A stretch of 64,000 bases of DNA, from assembly GCF_014648895.1 (NCBI RefSeq), contig NZ_BMRZ01000001.1, positions 682,001 through 746,000 on the forward strand, written 5' to 3'. The notes under the pieces were generated by a model. It ran no database searches. It was not told the origin of the DNA and saw only the letters and a program-made list of their open reading frames with translations. Position 1 is the first letter of the stretch. Every line of letters starts with the position of its first letter. Below, one piece after another: positions 8,886-17,159 of this stretch. The position numbers were made by a program, and so were the translations under genes. Source of the stretch: Streptomyces tanashiensis (GTDB taxonomy: Bacteria > Actinomycetota > Actinomycetes > Streptomycetales > Streptomycetaceae).

Positions 8886-9848
8886 TCAGCGGCGGCGCAT
8901 GTCCGCGACCCGGGCCGTACGCTCCAGCGTCTCCGCGGCCAGTCCGCCGCCCGGTCCCCGGAACTGACCGGCCGCCATCCGCCCGCGCTGGACGGGGAGC
9001 GGCATGTCACGGCGGGGCCGGGCGCCCGGGGGGACCTGCTCACCGCCGGTGGGGCCGGTGGCCGCGCCCGTGCCGGCGACGGCGATCTGCACGCCCTGGT
9101 CGGCGAGGGCCTGGAGCTCGGTGGCGGCCCGCTCGTCGTGCGCGGGGGGCTCGTCGGTCACCAGGCGGGTGATGACGTCCGTCGGCACCGTCTGGAACAT
9201 GGTGTCGGAGCCGAGCTTGGTGTGGTCGGCCAGGACCACGACCTCGGCCGCCGCCTGCACGAGCGCCCGGTCCACGCTCGCGGAGAGCATGTTGGACGTG
9301 GACAGGCCGCGCTCGGCGGTCAGACCGCTCCCGGAGAGGAACGCCCGGGAGACCCGGAGCCCCTGGAGCGACTGCTCGGCCCCGCTGCCCACGAGCGCGT
9401 AGTTGGAGCCGCGCAGGGTGCCGCCCGTCATGACGACCTCGACCCGGTTGGCGTGGGCGAGGGCCTGGGCGACGAGCAGGGAGTTGGTGACCACGGTCAG
9501 TCCGGGCACGCGGGCGAGCCGGCGGGCCAGCTCCTGCGTGGTCGTCCCGGCACCGACGACGATGGCCTCGCCCTCTTCGACGAGGCTCGCGGCGACGTCG
9601 GCGATGGCCGTCTTCTCCGCTGTGGCGAGATGGGATTTCTGCGGGAAGCCGGATTCTCGCGTGAATCCGCCCGGCAACACCGCACCGCCGTGGCGGCGGT
9701 CGAGGAGTCCTTCTGCCTCCAGAGCCCGTACGTCTCTCCGTACGGTCACTTCGGAGGTCTGGACGACGCGGGCGAGCTCGCGGAGCGACACGGCTCCATT
9801 GGCTCGCACCATTTCGAGGATCAACTGACGACGTTCTGCAGCGAACAC
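8886..9848 (-). CDS. DeoR/GlpR family transcriptional regulator (candidate nucleoside-regulon repressor)
   Basis: The N-terminal winged helix (RRQLILEMVRANGAVSLREL, then TSEVTVRRDVRALEAEGLLDRRHGGA) is the DeoR signature. It is followed by a DeoRC sugar-phosphate sensor domain (VVGAGTTTQELARRL, VVTNSLLVAQ, VMTGGTLRGSNYALVG, DHTKLG). Beyond the usual end at about residue 255 there is a 60-residue Gly/Arg/Pro-rich tail with no recognisable domain. Family members are usually repressors released by a phosphorylated sugar. Deoxyribose-5-phosphate or ribose-phosphate would suit the surrounding nucleoside genes. TACTGT plus 7 nt precedes the GTG start, so the mRNA is likely leaderless. No CTACGCGCGTAG box is present at its own promoter. 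Confidence 0.92.
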   Translation of the reverse strand: MFAAERRQLILEMVRANGAVSLRELARVVQTSEVTVRRDVRALEAEGLLDRRHGGAVLPGGFTRESGFPQKSHLATAEKTAIADVAASLVEEGEAIVVGAGTTTQELARRLARVPGLTVVTNSLLVAQALAHANRVEVVMTGGTLRGSNYALVGSGAEQSLQGLRVSRAFLSGSGLTAERGLSTSNMLSASVDRALVQAAAEVVVLADHTKLGSDTMFQTVPTDVITRLVTDEPPAHDERAATELQALADQGVQIAVAGTGAATGPTGGEQVPPGARPRRDMPLPVQRGRMAAGQFRGPGGGLAAETLERTARVADMRRR

Positions 9849-10049
9849 GAAACTGACAGTAACGTGACCGGCCGATACTTTTCAGCACTATGCGCCGAAT
9901 TGCAGAAGATGCGCACGGACGGGGCCTCCAAGTGGTATGGGAGACCCCGCCGTTGATCGGTTCCGCGCCAGGGCTATGCCCTGCCTTGCCGGGGGTTGTC
10001 CGGGTCGGCGAACCGTTCCCGCAGGCGGGAGGCGCGCCGGGACCTGGTG

Positions 10050-11489
10050 TTACGCCTCGCCCGCGGACTTCCGGGTGTGCAACTGCCGTGCCACTTCCGC
10101 GATCGAACCCGACAGGGAGGGGTACACGGTGAAAGCATTTGCGATCTGTTCGACCGTCAGATTGTTGTCGACCGCGATCGAGATGGGGTGGATCAGCTCG
10201 CTCGCCTTCGGGGCGACGACACAGCCGCCGACCACGATGCCGGTGCCCGGACGGCAGAAGATCTTCACGAAGCCGTCCCGGATGCCCTGCATCTTCGCGC
10301 GCGGATTGCGCAGCAGCGGCAGCTTGACGACCTTGGCGTCGATCTTGCCCGCGTCCACGTCGGCCTGGGTGTAGCCGACGGTGGCGATCTCGGGGTCGGT
10401 GAAGACGTTCGAGGAGACCGTCTTCAGGTTGAGCGGGGCCACCGCGTCGCCGAGGAAGTGGTACATCGCGATCCGGCCCTGCATGGCGGCGACCGAGGCG
10501 AGCGCGAAGACGCCCGTGACGTCGCCGGCCGCGTAGACACCGGGGGCGCTCGTACGGGAGACCTTGTCGGTCCAGATGTGACCGGAGTCCTTCAGCCGGA
10601 CGCCCGCCTCCTCCAGACCCATTCCGGCCGAGTTCGGGATCGCGCCGACCGCCATCAGGCAGTGGGTGCCGGAGATGACCCGGCCGTCCGCGAGGGTGAC
10701 CTCGACCCGGTCGCCGACCCGCTTGGCGGACTCGGCGCGGGAGCGGGCCATGACGTTCATGCCGCGGCGCCGGAAGACGTCCTCCAGGACGGCGGCGGCG
10801 TCCGGGTCCTCACCGGGCAGGACGCGGTCGCGGGAGGAGACGAGGGTGACCCGGGAGCCGAGCGCCTGGTAGGCGCCCGCGAACTCGGCGCCGGTGACGC
10901 CGGAGCCGACCACGATGAGCTCCTCGGGGAGCTCCTTGAGGTCGTAGACCTGGGTCCAGTTCAGGATGCGCTCGCCGTCCGGCTTGGCGTCGGGCACCTC
11001 GCGCGGGTGGGCGCCGGTCGCGATCAGCACCGCGTCGGCGGTCAGCGTCTCCTCGCTGCCGTCGGCGGCCGTGACGACCACCTGGCGGGAGCCGTCCACG
11101 GCCTGCCGGCCGGAGAGCCGGCCGCGGCCGCGCAGGACCCGGGCGCCGGCCCGGGTCACGGAGGCGGTGATGTCGTGGGACTGGGCGAGCGCGAGGCGCT
11201 TCACCCGTCGGTTCACCTTGCCGAGGTCCACACCGACGACCCGGGCGGCCTGCTCGATGTGCGGGGTGTCGTCCGCGACGATGATGCCCAGCTCCTCGTA
11301 GGAGGAGTCGAAGGTGGTCATCACCTCGGCGGTGGCGATCAGGGTCTTCGAGGGGACGCAGTCGGTCAGGACGGACGCGCCGCCGAGGCCGTCGCAGTCC
11401 ACGACGGTCACCTCCGCGCCGAGTTGGGCGCCCACCAGGGCCGCCTCGTATCCGCCGGGTCCGCCGCCGATGATCACGATCCGGGTCAC
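10050..11489 (-). CDS. LpdA-like NAD(P)H-quinone reductase (flavoprotein disulfide reductase family)
   Basis: This 479-residue FAD/NAD(P)-binding protein has the two-Rossmann architecture: FAD motif GGGPGGYEAAL at residues 8-18, GSGVTGAEFAGAY for NAD(P), the YAAGDVTG segment and the C-terminal dimerisation domain. In lipoamide dehydrogenases residues 39 and 44 form a CxxxxC redox pair. Here position 39 is Ser and only Cys44 (CVPSK) remains, so dithiol chemistry is lost. The same loss is known for Mycobacterium tuberculosis LpdA (Rv3303c), a NAD(P)H:quinone reductase, and this gene probably encodes that activity. Direct repeats lie in its upstream region. Confidence 0.9.
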   Translation of the reverse strand: MTRIVIIGGGPGGYEAALVGAQLGAEVTVVDCDGLGGASVLTDCVPSKTLIATAEVMTTFDSSYEELGIIVADDTPHIEQAARVVGVDLGKVNRRVKRLALAQSHDITASVTRAGARVLRGRGRLSGRQAVDGSRQVVVTAADGSEETLTADAVLIATGAHPREVPDAKPDGERILNWTQVYDLKELPEELIVVGSGVTGAEFAGAYQALGSRVTLVSSRDRVLPGEDPDAAAVLEDVFRRRGMNVMARSRAESAKRVGDRVEVTLADGRVISGTHCLMAVGAIPNSAGMGLEEAGVRLKDSGHIWTDKVSRTSAPGVYAAGDVTGVFALASVAAMQGRIAMYHFLGDAVAPLNLKTVSSNVFTDPEIATVGYTQADVDAGKIDAKVVKLPLLRNPRAKMQGIRDGFVKIFCRPGTGIVVGGCVVAPKASELIHPISIAVDNNLTVEQIANAFTVYPSLSGSIAEVARQLHTRKSAGEA

Positions 11490-11543
11490 TGGGATCTACG
11501 CCTCGCGCTCTCGTTCTGCCGGGGGGTCCCCCCGCTGGGATGC

Positions 11544-11599
11544 AGTGCGTACGCCATTGTCCCGCACGCTTCAAGTGCGTACCCCATTCTCCCGCACGC
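11544..11599. repeat. Two 26-bp direct repeats, 30-bp period
   Basis: Copies at 11544-11569 and 11574-11599 share AGTGCGTAC, CCATT and TCCCGCACGC, differing at two positions. They lie 55-110 nt upstream of the minus-strand flavoprotein gene and could be paired protein-binding sites. The rest of this 272-bp gap (11490-11761) holds GC-rich sequence without a gene. Confidence 0.6.
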
Positions 11600-11761
11600 C
11601 CGGCGCGGCCTCGCGCCGGGGCCTCCGAAGGGGTGCGGGAGGGCCGCCGGACGGCCGCGGGAGGGCGGGCCCGCGGGGCGCCGGCCGGTGCGCACGGCCC
11701 CCGTACGGCCCCCACCTCGGGGTTCTCCGGACACCCCGCCCCCTCCCGTACCCTCGGTCCC

Positions 11762-12199
11762 ATGTCGCTCTACGCCGCTTTTGCCGGCAACCTCGACGCG
11801 CGGCTGATGAGCCGCCGCGCACCGCACTCCCCGCTGCGCGGCACCGGCTGGCTGAACGGCTGGCGGCTGACCTTCGGCGGAGAGCAGATGGGCTGGGAGG
11901 GAGCGCTGGCCACGATCGTGGAGGCCCCCCGTTCGCAGGTCTTCGTGGCGCTGTACGACATCGCGCCGATGGACGAGGACTCCATGGACCGCTGGGAGGG
12001 CGTGGGCCTCGACATCTACCGGCGGATGCGGGTGCGGGTGCACACCCTGGACGGCGAGGAGCCGGCCTGGGTCTACGTCCTCAACGCGTACGAGGGCGGG
12101 CTGCCGTCCGCGCGGTACCTGGGCGAGGTCGCCGACGCGGCCGAGTCGGCGGGCGCGCCGCACGACTACGTGATGGAGTTGCGGAAGCGTCCCTGCTGA
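11762..12199 (+). CDS. Gamma-glutamylcyclotransferase-like protein
   Basis: This 145-residue protein of the GGCT/AIG2 fold has an N-terminal YAAFAGNLD that corresponds to the family's substrate-binding YGSL-type loop. FVALYDIAPMDEDSMDRWEG contains the usual acidic stretch, and AWVYVLNAY is the following strand. Family enzymes release 5-oxoproline from gamma-glutamyl amines or peptides. The actual substrate is not readable here. TACCCT plus 7 nt precedes the ATG (leaderless pattern). It sits upstream of deoD, separated by the deoD promoter. Confidence 0.85.
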   Translation: MSLYAAFAGNLDARLMSRRAPHSPLRGTGWLNGWRLTFGGEQMGWEGALATIVEAPRSQVFVALYDIAPMDEDSMDRWEGVGLDIYRRMRVRVHTLDGEEPAWVYVLNAYEGGLPSARYLGEVADAAESAGAPHDYVMELRKRPC

Positions 12200-12274
12200 T
12201 CCGACCGGGTGGCCGGAATCCCCCATTCGTCGGAAACGACAAGACAACGATCGCATGTCCGTCAGCATCGTCAT

Positions 12275-12286
12275 CTACGCGCGTAG
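12275..12286. promoter_or_regulatory. Nucleoside-regulon operator, deoD copy
   Basis: Perfect palindrome CTACGCGCGTAG, 12 bp before a TACGCT hexamer (12299-12304) and 82 bp before the deoD start. One of six copies in the window, all in front of nucleoside genes. Confidence 0.8.
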
Positions 12287-12367
12287 GAATTCTCCGGCTA
12301 CGCTGCTTCGCGTACCAAATCCGTCCGGGGCTCCCCTCGGACCCCCCTCCCCGAGGCGAGAGAGTCA

Positions 12368-13171
12368 GTGAACGCAACTGCCACCCCGTACGAGGCCGCC
12401 GAGGCCGCTGCCGCACGTCTTCGCGAGCTGACCGGCGTCGAGAACCACGACGTCGCCCTGGTCATGGGCTCGGGCTGGGCGCCCGCCGTCGACGCCCTCG
12501 GCGCCCCCGAGGCCGAGTTCCCGGTGACCGAGCTCCCCGGCTTCCCGCCGCCGGCCGTCGAGGGCCACGGCGGCAAGGTCCGCTCGTACAAGATCGGTGA
12601 GAAGCGCGCGCTGGTCTTCCTCGGCCGCACCCACTTCTACGAGGGCCGCGGCGTCGCCTCCGTCGCCCACGGCGTGCGTACCGCCGTCGCCGCCGGCTGC
12701 AAGACCGTCGTCCTGACCAACGGCTGCGGCGGCCTCCGCGAGGGCATGCGCCCCGGCCAGCCGGTCCTGATCAGCGACCACATCAACCTGACGGCGGCCT
12801 CCCCGATCGTCGGCGCGAACTTCGTGGACCTCACCGACCTGTACTCGCCGCGCCTGCGCGCGCTGTGCAAGGAGGTCGACGAGACGCTGGAGGAGGGCGT
12901 GTACGTCCAGTTCCCCGGCCCGCACTACGAGACCCCGGCCGAGATCAACATGGTCCGCGTCATGGGCGGCGACCTCGTCGGCATGTCCACCGTCCTCGAG
13001 GCCATCGCGGCCCGCGAGGCCGGCGCCGAGGTCCTCGGCATCTCGCTCGTCACCAACCTGGCGGCGGGGCTCTCGGGCGAGCCGCTGAACCACGAGGAGG
13101 TCCTGCAGGCGGGCCGTGACTCGGCCGCGCGCATGGGCGAGCTCCTGACGCGGGTCCTCGACCGGATCTGA
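12368..13171 (+). CDS. deoD: Purine-nucleoside phosphorylase
   Basis: This enzyme phosphorolyses purine (deoxy)nucleosides to free base and (deoxy)ribose-1-phosphate. The 267 residues have the trimeric PNP-I pattern: VALVMGSGW near residue 30 (phosphate loop), [25 protein letters not shown] and the purine-binding [29 protein letters not shown] and LVTNLAAGL close the active site. These place it in the PNP/MTAP family rather than hexameric E. coli DeoD. The start is the GTG at 12368, and the open reading frame cannot begin much earlier. It is controlled by the palindromic operator upstream and ends at a strong hairpin. Confidence 0.95.
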   Translation: MNATATPYEAAEAAAARLRELTGVENHDVALVMGSGWAPAVDALGAPEAEFPVTELPGFPPPAVEGHGGKVRSYKIGEKRALVFLGRTHFYEGRGVASVAHGVRTAVAAGCKTVVLTNGCGGLREGMRPGQPVLISDHINLTAASPIVGANFVDLTDLYSPRLRALCKEVDETLEEGVYVQFPGPHYETPAEINMVRVMGGDLVGMSTVLEAIAAREAGAEVLGISLVTNLAAGLSGEPLNHEEVLQAGRDSAARMGELLTRVLDRI

Positions 13172-13192
13172 GTTTTCACCGCGCCCCTCGCA

Positions 13193-13218
13193 CCGGTCGG
13201 CCCCTGGGGGCCGACCGG
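13193..13218 (+). terminator. Terminator of deoD
   Basis: CCGGTCGGCCCC and its complement form a perfect 12-bp stem 21 nt after the stop; the loop is tight. Confidence 0.75.
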
Positions 13219-13346
13219 GCTTCGGGGCGCTGCGGCGGCCTCCGACCGCCGGGGTGGTCCCGGCCTCCCGTCGGCCGGTGCCGCTGCGCGGTCCTCTTCC
13301 CCACCCCGCCCCTTCCCACAACCGGGGCTCCGCCCCGGACCCCGCG

Positions 13347-13394
13347 CCTCAAACGCCGGCGCGGCTGGATTTCCAGCCCGCCCGGCGTTTGAGG
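13347..13394. repeat. Intergenic palindromic repeat of Streptomyces type
   Basis: CCTCAAACGCCGG is matched by CCGGCGTTTGAGG around an inner GGCTGGATTTCCAGCC hairpin. Sequences of this form are common between Streptomyces genes. It is flanked by further small hairpins (13324-13343 and about 13417-13440). The 380-bp gap 13172-13551 contains these and no gene. Confidence 0.75.
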
Positions 13395-13551
13395 GCATGG
13401 CCGGAGGCCGTACGGGGTCTGGGGGCTCGCCCCCAGTTTCGGGAAGGGGCGGGGTGGGGGAAGGCTCCGCGCAGCGGCACCCCGCACCCCGCCTACCCGC
13501 CTCACCCACCGCGCACCCCGGCGCGCCCCGCCCCACCCCGAAAGGCACACC

Positions 13552-15204
13552 GTGACGCAGGACGACCTCCTCACCCGGGCCCAGGCCTGGCTCGCCGAGG
13601 ACCCCGACAGCGAGACCCGCGAGGAGCTCGCGAAGCTCATCGAGGGCGGCGCGACCGCCGAGCTGGCCGCCCGTTTCAGCGGCACGCTGCAGTTCGGCAC
13701 GGCCGGGCTCCGCGGTGAGCTCGGCGCCGGGCCCATGCGGATGAACCGCTCGGTCGTCATCCGGGCCGCCGCCGGCCTCGCCGCGTACCTCAAGGCCAAG
13801 GGCCAGGAGGGCGGGCTGGTCGTCATCGGCTACGACGCCCGCTACAAGTCGGCCGACTTCGCCCGCGACACCGCCGCCGTCATGACCGGCGCCGGGCTGC
13901 GCGCCGCGCTGCTCCCCCGCCCGCTGCCGACGCCCGTCCTCGCGTACGCCATAAGGCATCTGGGCGCCGTCGCCGGTGTCGAGGTGACCGCGAGCCACAA
14001 CCCGCCGCGCGACAACGGCTACAAGGTCTACCTCGGCGACGGCTCGCAGATCGTGCCCCCGGCCGACGCGGAGATCGCCGCCGAGATCGACGCCATCCGG
14101 TCGCTGCACGACGTGCCCCGCCCGGAGGCCGGCTGGGAGACCCTCGGCGACGAGGTCCTGAACGCCTACCTGGAGCGTACGGACGCCGTCCTGACCCCCG
14201 GGTCCCCCCGCACCGCCCGGACCGTCTACACGGCCATGCACGGCGTCGGCAAGGACGTCCTGACGGCCGCGTTCGCCCGGGCCGGCTTCCCGCCGCCCGC
14301 GCTCGTCGCCGCGCAGGCCGAGCCCGACCCGGCGTTCCCGACGGTCGCGTTCCCGAACCCGGAGGAGCCGGGCGCCATGGACCTGGCCTTCGAGGCCGCC
14401 CGCGCCGTGGACCCCGACCTCGTCATCGCGAACGACCCGGACGCCGACCGCTGCGCCGTGGCCGTGCCGGACGCGGACGTCGAGGGCGGCTGGCGGATGC
14501 TCCGCGGCGACGAGGTGGGCGCGCTGCTCGCCGCGCACCTGGTGCACAAGGGCGCCACCGGCGTGTTCGCCGAGTCGATCGTGTCGTCCTCGCTGCTCGG
14601 CCGGATCGCCGATGCGGCGGGCGTCGGCTACGAGGAGACGCTGACCGGCTTCAAGTGGATCGCCCGCGTCGACGGCCTGCGGTACGGCTACGAGGAGGCG
14701 CTCGGCTACTGCGTCGACCCGGAGGGCGTCCGCGACAAGGACGGCATCACGGCGGCGCTGCTCGTCACCGAGCTGGCCTCGGTCCTCAAGGAGCAGGGCC
14801 GGACGCTCACCGACCTGCTCGACGACCTGGCGGTGGCGCACGGGCTGCACGCCACGGACCAGCTGTCGGTGCGGGTCGAGGACCTGGGGATCATCGCGAA
14901 CGCGATGGCCGCGCTACGCGAGCGGCCGCCGGTCTCCCTCGCCGGTCTGACGGTCGTCTCGGCCGAGGACCTGACGAAGGGCACGGAGTCGCTGCCGCCG
15001 ACGGACGGGCTGCGCTACCACCTGGAGGGCGCCTACAAGGCCCGGGTGATCGTCCGCCCGTCCGGCACCGAGCCGAAGCTCAAGTGCTACCTGGAGGTCG
15101 TGGTCCCCGTCGGTGACGGCAGCGAGCTGGGGACGGCCCGCGCGACGGGCGCGGAGCTGCTCGCCGCGATCAAGCGGGATCTGTCCGAGGCCGCCGGTCT
15201 GTAG
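13552..15204 (+). CDS. Phospho-sugar mutase (alpha-D-phosphohexomutase family; possible phosphopentomutase)
   Basis: This enzyme moves phosphate between C1 and C6 (or C5) of a sugar through a phosphoserine. All four family loops are present in the 550 residues: the phosphoserine loop TASHNPPRDNGYK, the metal loop NDPDADRCAV, the sugar loop YGYEEALGY, and the phosphate loop RPSGTEPK. Length and the YEEALGY and GFKW segments resemble the PGM2 type, some of which act on ribose/deoxyribose-1-phosphate. It is usually named phosphomannomutase. Lying right after deoD in a nucleoside region without a deoB gene, it may supply phosphopentomutase activity (inference). The start is GTG after AAAGG. Confidence 0.9.
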   Translation: MTQDDLLTRAQAWLAEDPDSETREELAKLIEGGATAELAARFSGTLQFGTAGLRGELGAGPMRMNRSVVIRAAAGLAAYLKAKGQEGGLVVIGYDARYKSADFARDTAAVMTGAGLRAALLPRPLPTPVLAYAIRHLGAVAGVEVTASHNPPRDNGYKVYLGDGSQIVPPADAEIAAEIDAIRSLHDVPRPEAGWETLGDEVLNAYLERTDAVLTPGSPRTARTVYTAMHGVGKDVLTAAFARAGFPPPALVAAQAEPDPAFPTVAFPNPEEPGAMDLAFEAARAVDPDLVIANDPDADRCAVAVPDADVEGGWRMLRGDEVGALLAAHLVHKGATGVFAESIVSSSLLGRIADAAGVGYEETLTGFKWIARVDGLRYGYEEALGYCVDPEGVRDKDGITAALLVTELASVLKEQGRTLTDLLDDLAVAHGLHATDQLSVRVEDLGIIANAMAALRERPPVSLAGLTVVSAEDLTKGTESLPPTDGLRYHLEGAYKARVIVRPSGTEPKLKCYLEVVVPVGDGSELGTARATGAELLAAIKRDLSEAAGL

Positions 15205-15281
15205 GGCACGGTCGGAGGGCACGGTCGGAGGGCACGGCCGGAGGGCACGGCCGGAGGGCACGGCCGGAGGGCACGTACGGA
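15204..15281. repeat. Six 13-bp tandem repeats after the mutase stop codon
   Basis: Units of GGGCACGGYCGGA repeat exactly every 13 bp from the last base of the TAG stop. The first five differ only by T/C, and the sixth changes to GGGCACGTACGGA and leads into the large palindrome. Confidence 0.85.
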
Positions 15282-15309
15282 ATCGATTCCGTACGGGCCC
15301 TCCGGCCGT
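15260..15309. terminator. 50-bp near-perfect palindrome between convergent genes
   Basis: Two 25-nt arms meet with no spacer and one mismatch (15273 against 15296). The central 22 bp (15274-15295) are perfect. It probably forms the shared terminator of the mutase and pstB-like genes. Confidence 0.7.
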
Positions 15310-15415
15310 CCGGGTGAACCCCGTACGGCATGTGCCGTGCGGCGCGGACCGTGCGCCGGGTGCGCGCGCCGGGGTGACCCGGTGTCCGTCACCCCCGCGC
15401 CGGCGCCGCCCGGGC

Positions 15416-16255
15416 TCAGCCGAAGCGGCCGTTGACGTAGTCGGCGGTGCGCGGGTCGGCCGGGGAGCCGAACACCGTCTCCGTCGGGCCGTGCTCGACG
15501 ATGACGCCGGGGGTGCCCTGCTCGGCGAGGAAGAAGGCGCAGGAGTCGGAGACGCGGGCCGCCTGCTGCATGTTGTGGGTGACGATCACGACGGTGACCT
15601 CGTCCTTCAGTTCGGCGATGGTCTCCTCGACGCGCCGGGTGGAGGTCGGGTCGAGCGCCGAGCAGGGCTCGTCCATGAGCAGGACGCGGGGGCGGACGGC
15701 GAGCGAGCGGGCGATGCAGAGGCGCTGCTGCTGGCCGCCGGAGAGCGCGCCGCCGGGCTGCCGCAGCCGGTCCCTGACCTCGCGCCAGAGCCCGGCCTTG
15801 GTGAGGCACTCCTCGACGAGGTCGTCCTTGGCGGCCTTGTCCGCGCGGATGCCGCCGAGCTTCAGGCCGGCGAGGACGTTCTCGTACAGGGACATCGCGG
15901 GGAACGGGTTGGGCTTCTGGAAGACCATGCCGATCTCGCGGCGGGCGTGGGTGATGCGGCGGCCCCGGTCGTAGATGTCGGCGCCGTCGAGGAGGACCCG
16001 GCCGGCGAGCGAGGCGGTGCCGGTGAGCTCGTGCATCCGGTTGAGGATGCGCAGGAAGGTCGACTTGCCGCAGCCGGAGGGGCCGATGAGGGCGGTGACC
16101 TCGCGGGCGGGCATGGCGAGGGAGACCCGGTCGAGGACCTTGCGGTCGCCGAACCAGGCGGAGACGGCGTCGGCTTCGAGCGCGCCGGCCCGGGAGGGTA
16201 CCGGCGTGCCCGCCGGTACGGGCGGCAGGGTGACGGTGTCGGCGAGATCGGTCAC
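15416..16255 (-). CDS. pstB: Phosphate-type ABC transporter ATP-binding protein
   Basis: This cytoplasmic ATPase powers phosphate import through PstC/PstA. The 279 residues contain Walker [10 protein letters not shown], the Q-loop region [13 protein letters not shown] typical of PstB, the signature [16 protein letters not shown] and Walker [15 protein letters not shown] 25-residue N-terminal Pro-rich extension precedes the usual start. It is the last gene of the minus-strand locus, 28 nt after the sortase-like gene and four to five genes away from its permease partners. Canonical operons keep pstB next to pstA. No phoU is visible. Confidence 0.95.
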   Translation of the reverse strand: MTDLADTVTLPPVPAGTPVPSRAGALEADAVSAWFGDRKVLDRVSLAMPAREVTALIGPSGCGKSTFLRILNRMHELTGTASLAGRVLLDGADIYDRGRRITHARREIGMVFQKPNPFPAMSLYENVLAGLKLGGIRADKAAKDDLVEECLTKAGLWREVRDRLRQPGGALSGGQQQRLCIARSLAVRPRVLLMDEPCSALDPTSTRRVEETIAELKDEVTVVIVTHNMQQAARVSDSCAFFLAEQGTPGVIVEHGPTETVFGSPADPRTADYVNGRFG

Positions 16256-16283
16256 GGGGTGACTTCCTTGCGGTCGGCGGGGT

Positions 16284-17159
16284 TCAGAGGAGGTTCGGGA
16301 GGAGTCGGGTCAGCTGGCCCGAGACGAGGACTCCGAGGGCGACGAGGACCGGGACGGCCGTGACCCAGGTCTGCCTGGTGCCCCAGCGCCGCCGGGCGGC
16401 GACGGTGAGCAGGGCGGCGGCGAGCAGCGCCTGGACGCCGAGGAGGATCCCGGGCCAGACGTCGGTCTCCCCGGCGAGCGGTTCCTCGGCCGCGGTGATC
16501 CACCCGGCCTTCAGCGGCCGGGGCGGGCTGGGCTGCGCGGTGCCGAGCAGCTTGGCGTCGACCCGGACGACGTCCTCGGGGGTGTACGCGCCGCCGCTCG
16601 CGGTCAGCAGGGTGAGCCGGCCCTCCCCCGGTCCGAGGCGGGCGGGCAGCGGGTCGCCGGGCCGGCGGACGGCCGTCACCTCGTACACGGCCTTCCCCTG
16701 GCCGGTCGTCACCTCGACGCGGGCGCCGGGCGGGAGCCGGTGCACGCCGAGGAAGGGGCTGCCGTAGCCCCACTGGCGGCCCATGATCACGCTGGCGCCG
16801 GGCTGGCCGGGCAGGGCCGTGTCCCGGCGGTGGCCGGGGCCGGACATGAGGACCCCGGAGGTGGTGCCCTCGGCGACGACCTCGCGCAGGCCGAGCGCGG
16901 GGATGCGGAGGAGGGCGACGGGGGCGCCGAGGGCGACGGGCCTGCCGTCGTAGGTCGACTGGCCCACGGGCGCGGTGCCGAGGGCGAGTTGCTCGCGCAG
17001 TTCGTCGTAGGCGGTGGACTGGTCGCGGGCGTGCTGGAGGTGGCCGACGACCGTGAGGTTGGCCGCGAAGCCGATGAGGAGGGCGGCGAGGACGCACAGG
17101 GCCGCCCCGGCCAGGGCGAGCCCGGCACGGGGGGCGGCGGGGGGCGGTGCGGTCGTCAC
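16284..17159 (-). CDS. Sortase-fold membrane protein lacking the catalytic His and Cys (pseudo-sortase)
   Basis: This 291-residue protein has an N-terminal membrane helix (about 13-36), a sortase beta-barrel (about 75-205) and two C-terminal helices (about 228-250 and 258-280). The barrel keeps sortase landmarks: [43 protein letters not shown] and [20 protein letters not shown]. The catalytic His that normally follows G in VI(A/M)GH is Arg128, and the Cys of the TLxTC motif is Ala187. The Arg at 199 is retained. Transpeptidation is therefore not expected. It overlaps the LAxTG surface-protein gene by 4 nt (GTGA), so the two are translationally coupled. A structural or substrate-docking role is possible; function unknown. 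Confidence 0.88.
   Translation of the reverse strand: MTTAPPPAAPRAGLALAGAALCVLAALLIGFAANLTVVGHLQHARDQSTAYDELREQLALGTAPVGQSTYDGRPVALGAPVALLRIPALGLREVVAEGTTSGVLMSGPGHRRDTALPGQPGASVIMGRQWGYGSPFLGVHRLPPGARVEVTTGQGKAVYEVTAVRRPGDPLPARLGPGEGRLTLLTASGGAYTPEDVVRVDAKLLGTAQPSPPRPLKAGWITAAEEPLAGETDVWPGILLGVQALLAAALLTVAARRRWGTRQTWVTAVPVLVALGVLVSGQLTRLLPNLL

Noticed and set aside
13172..13551. A gene or mobile element in the deoD-mutase gap
   Set aside because: It contains a terminator and several palindromic intergenic repeats; open frames are proline/arginine-rich shadows without start signals, and there is no transposase or target duplication.
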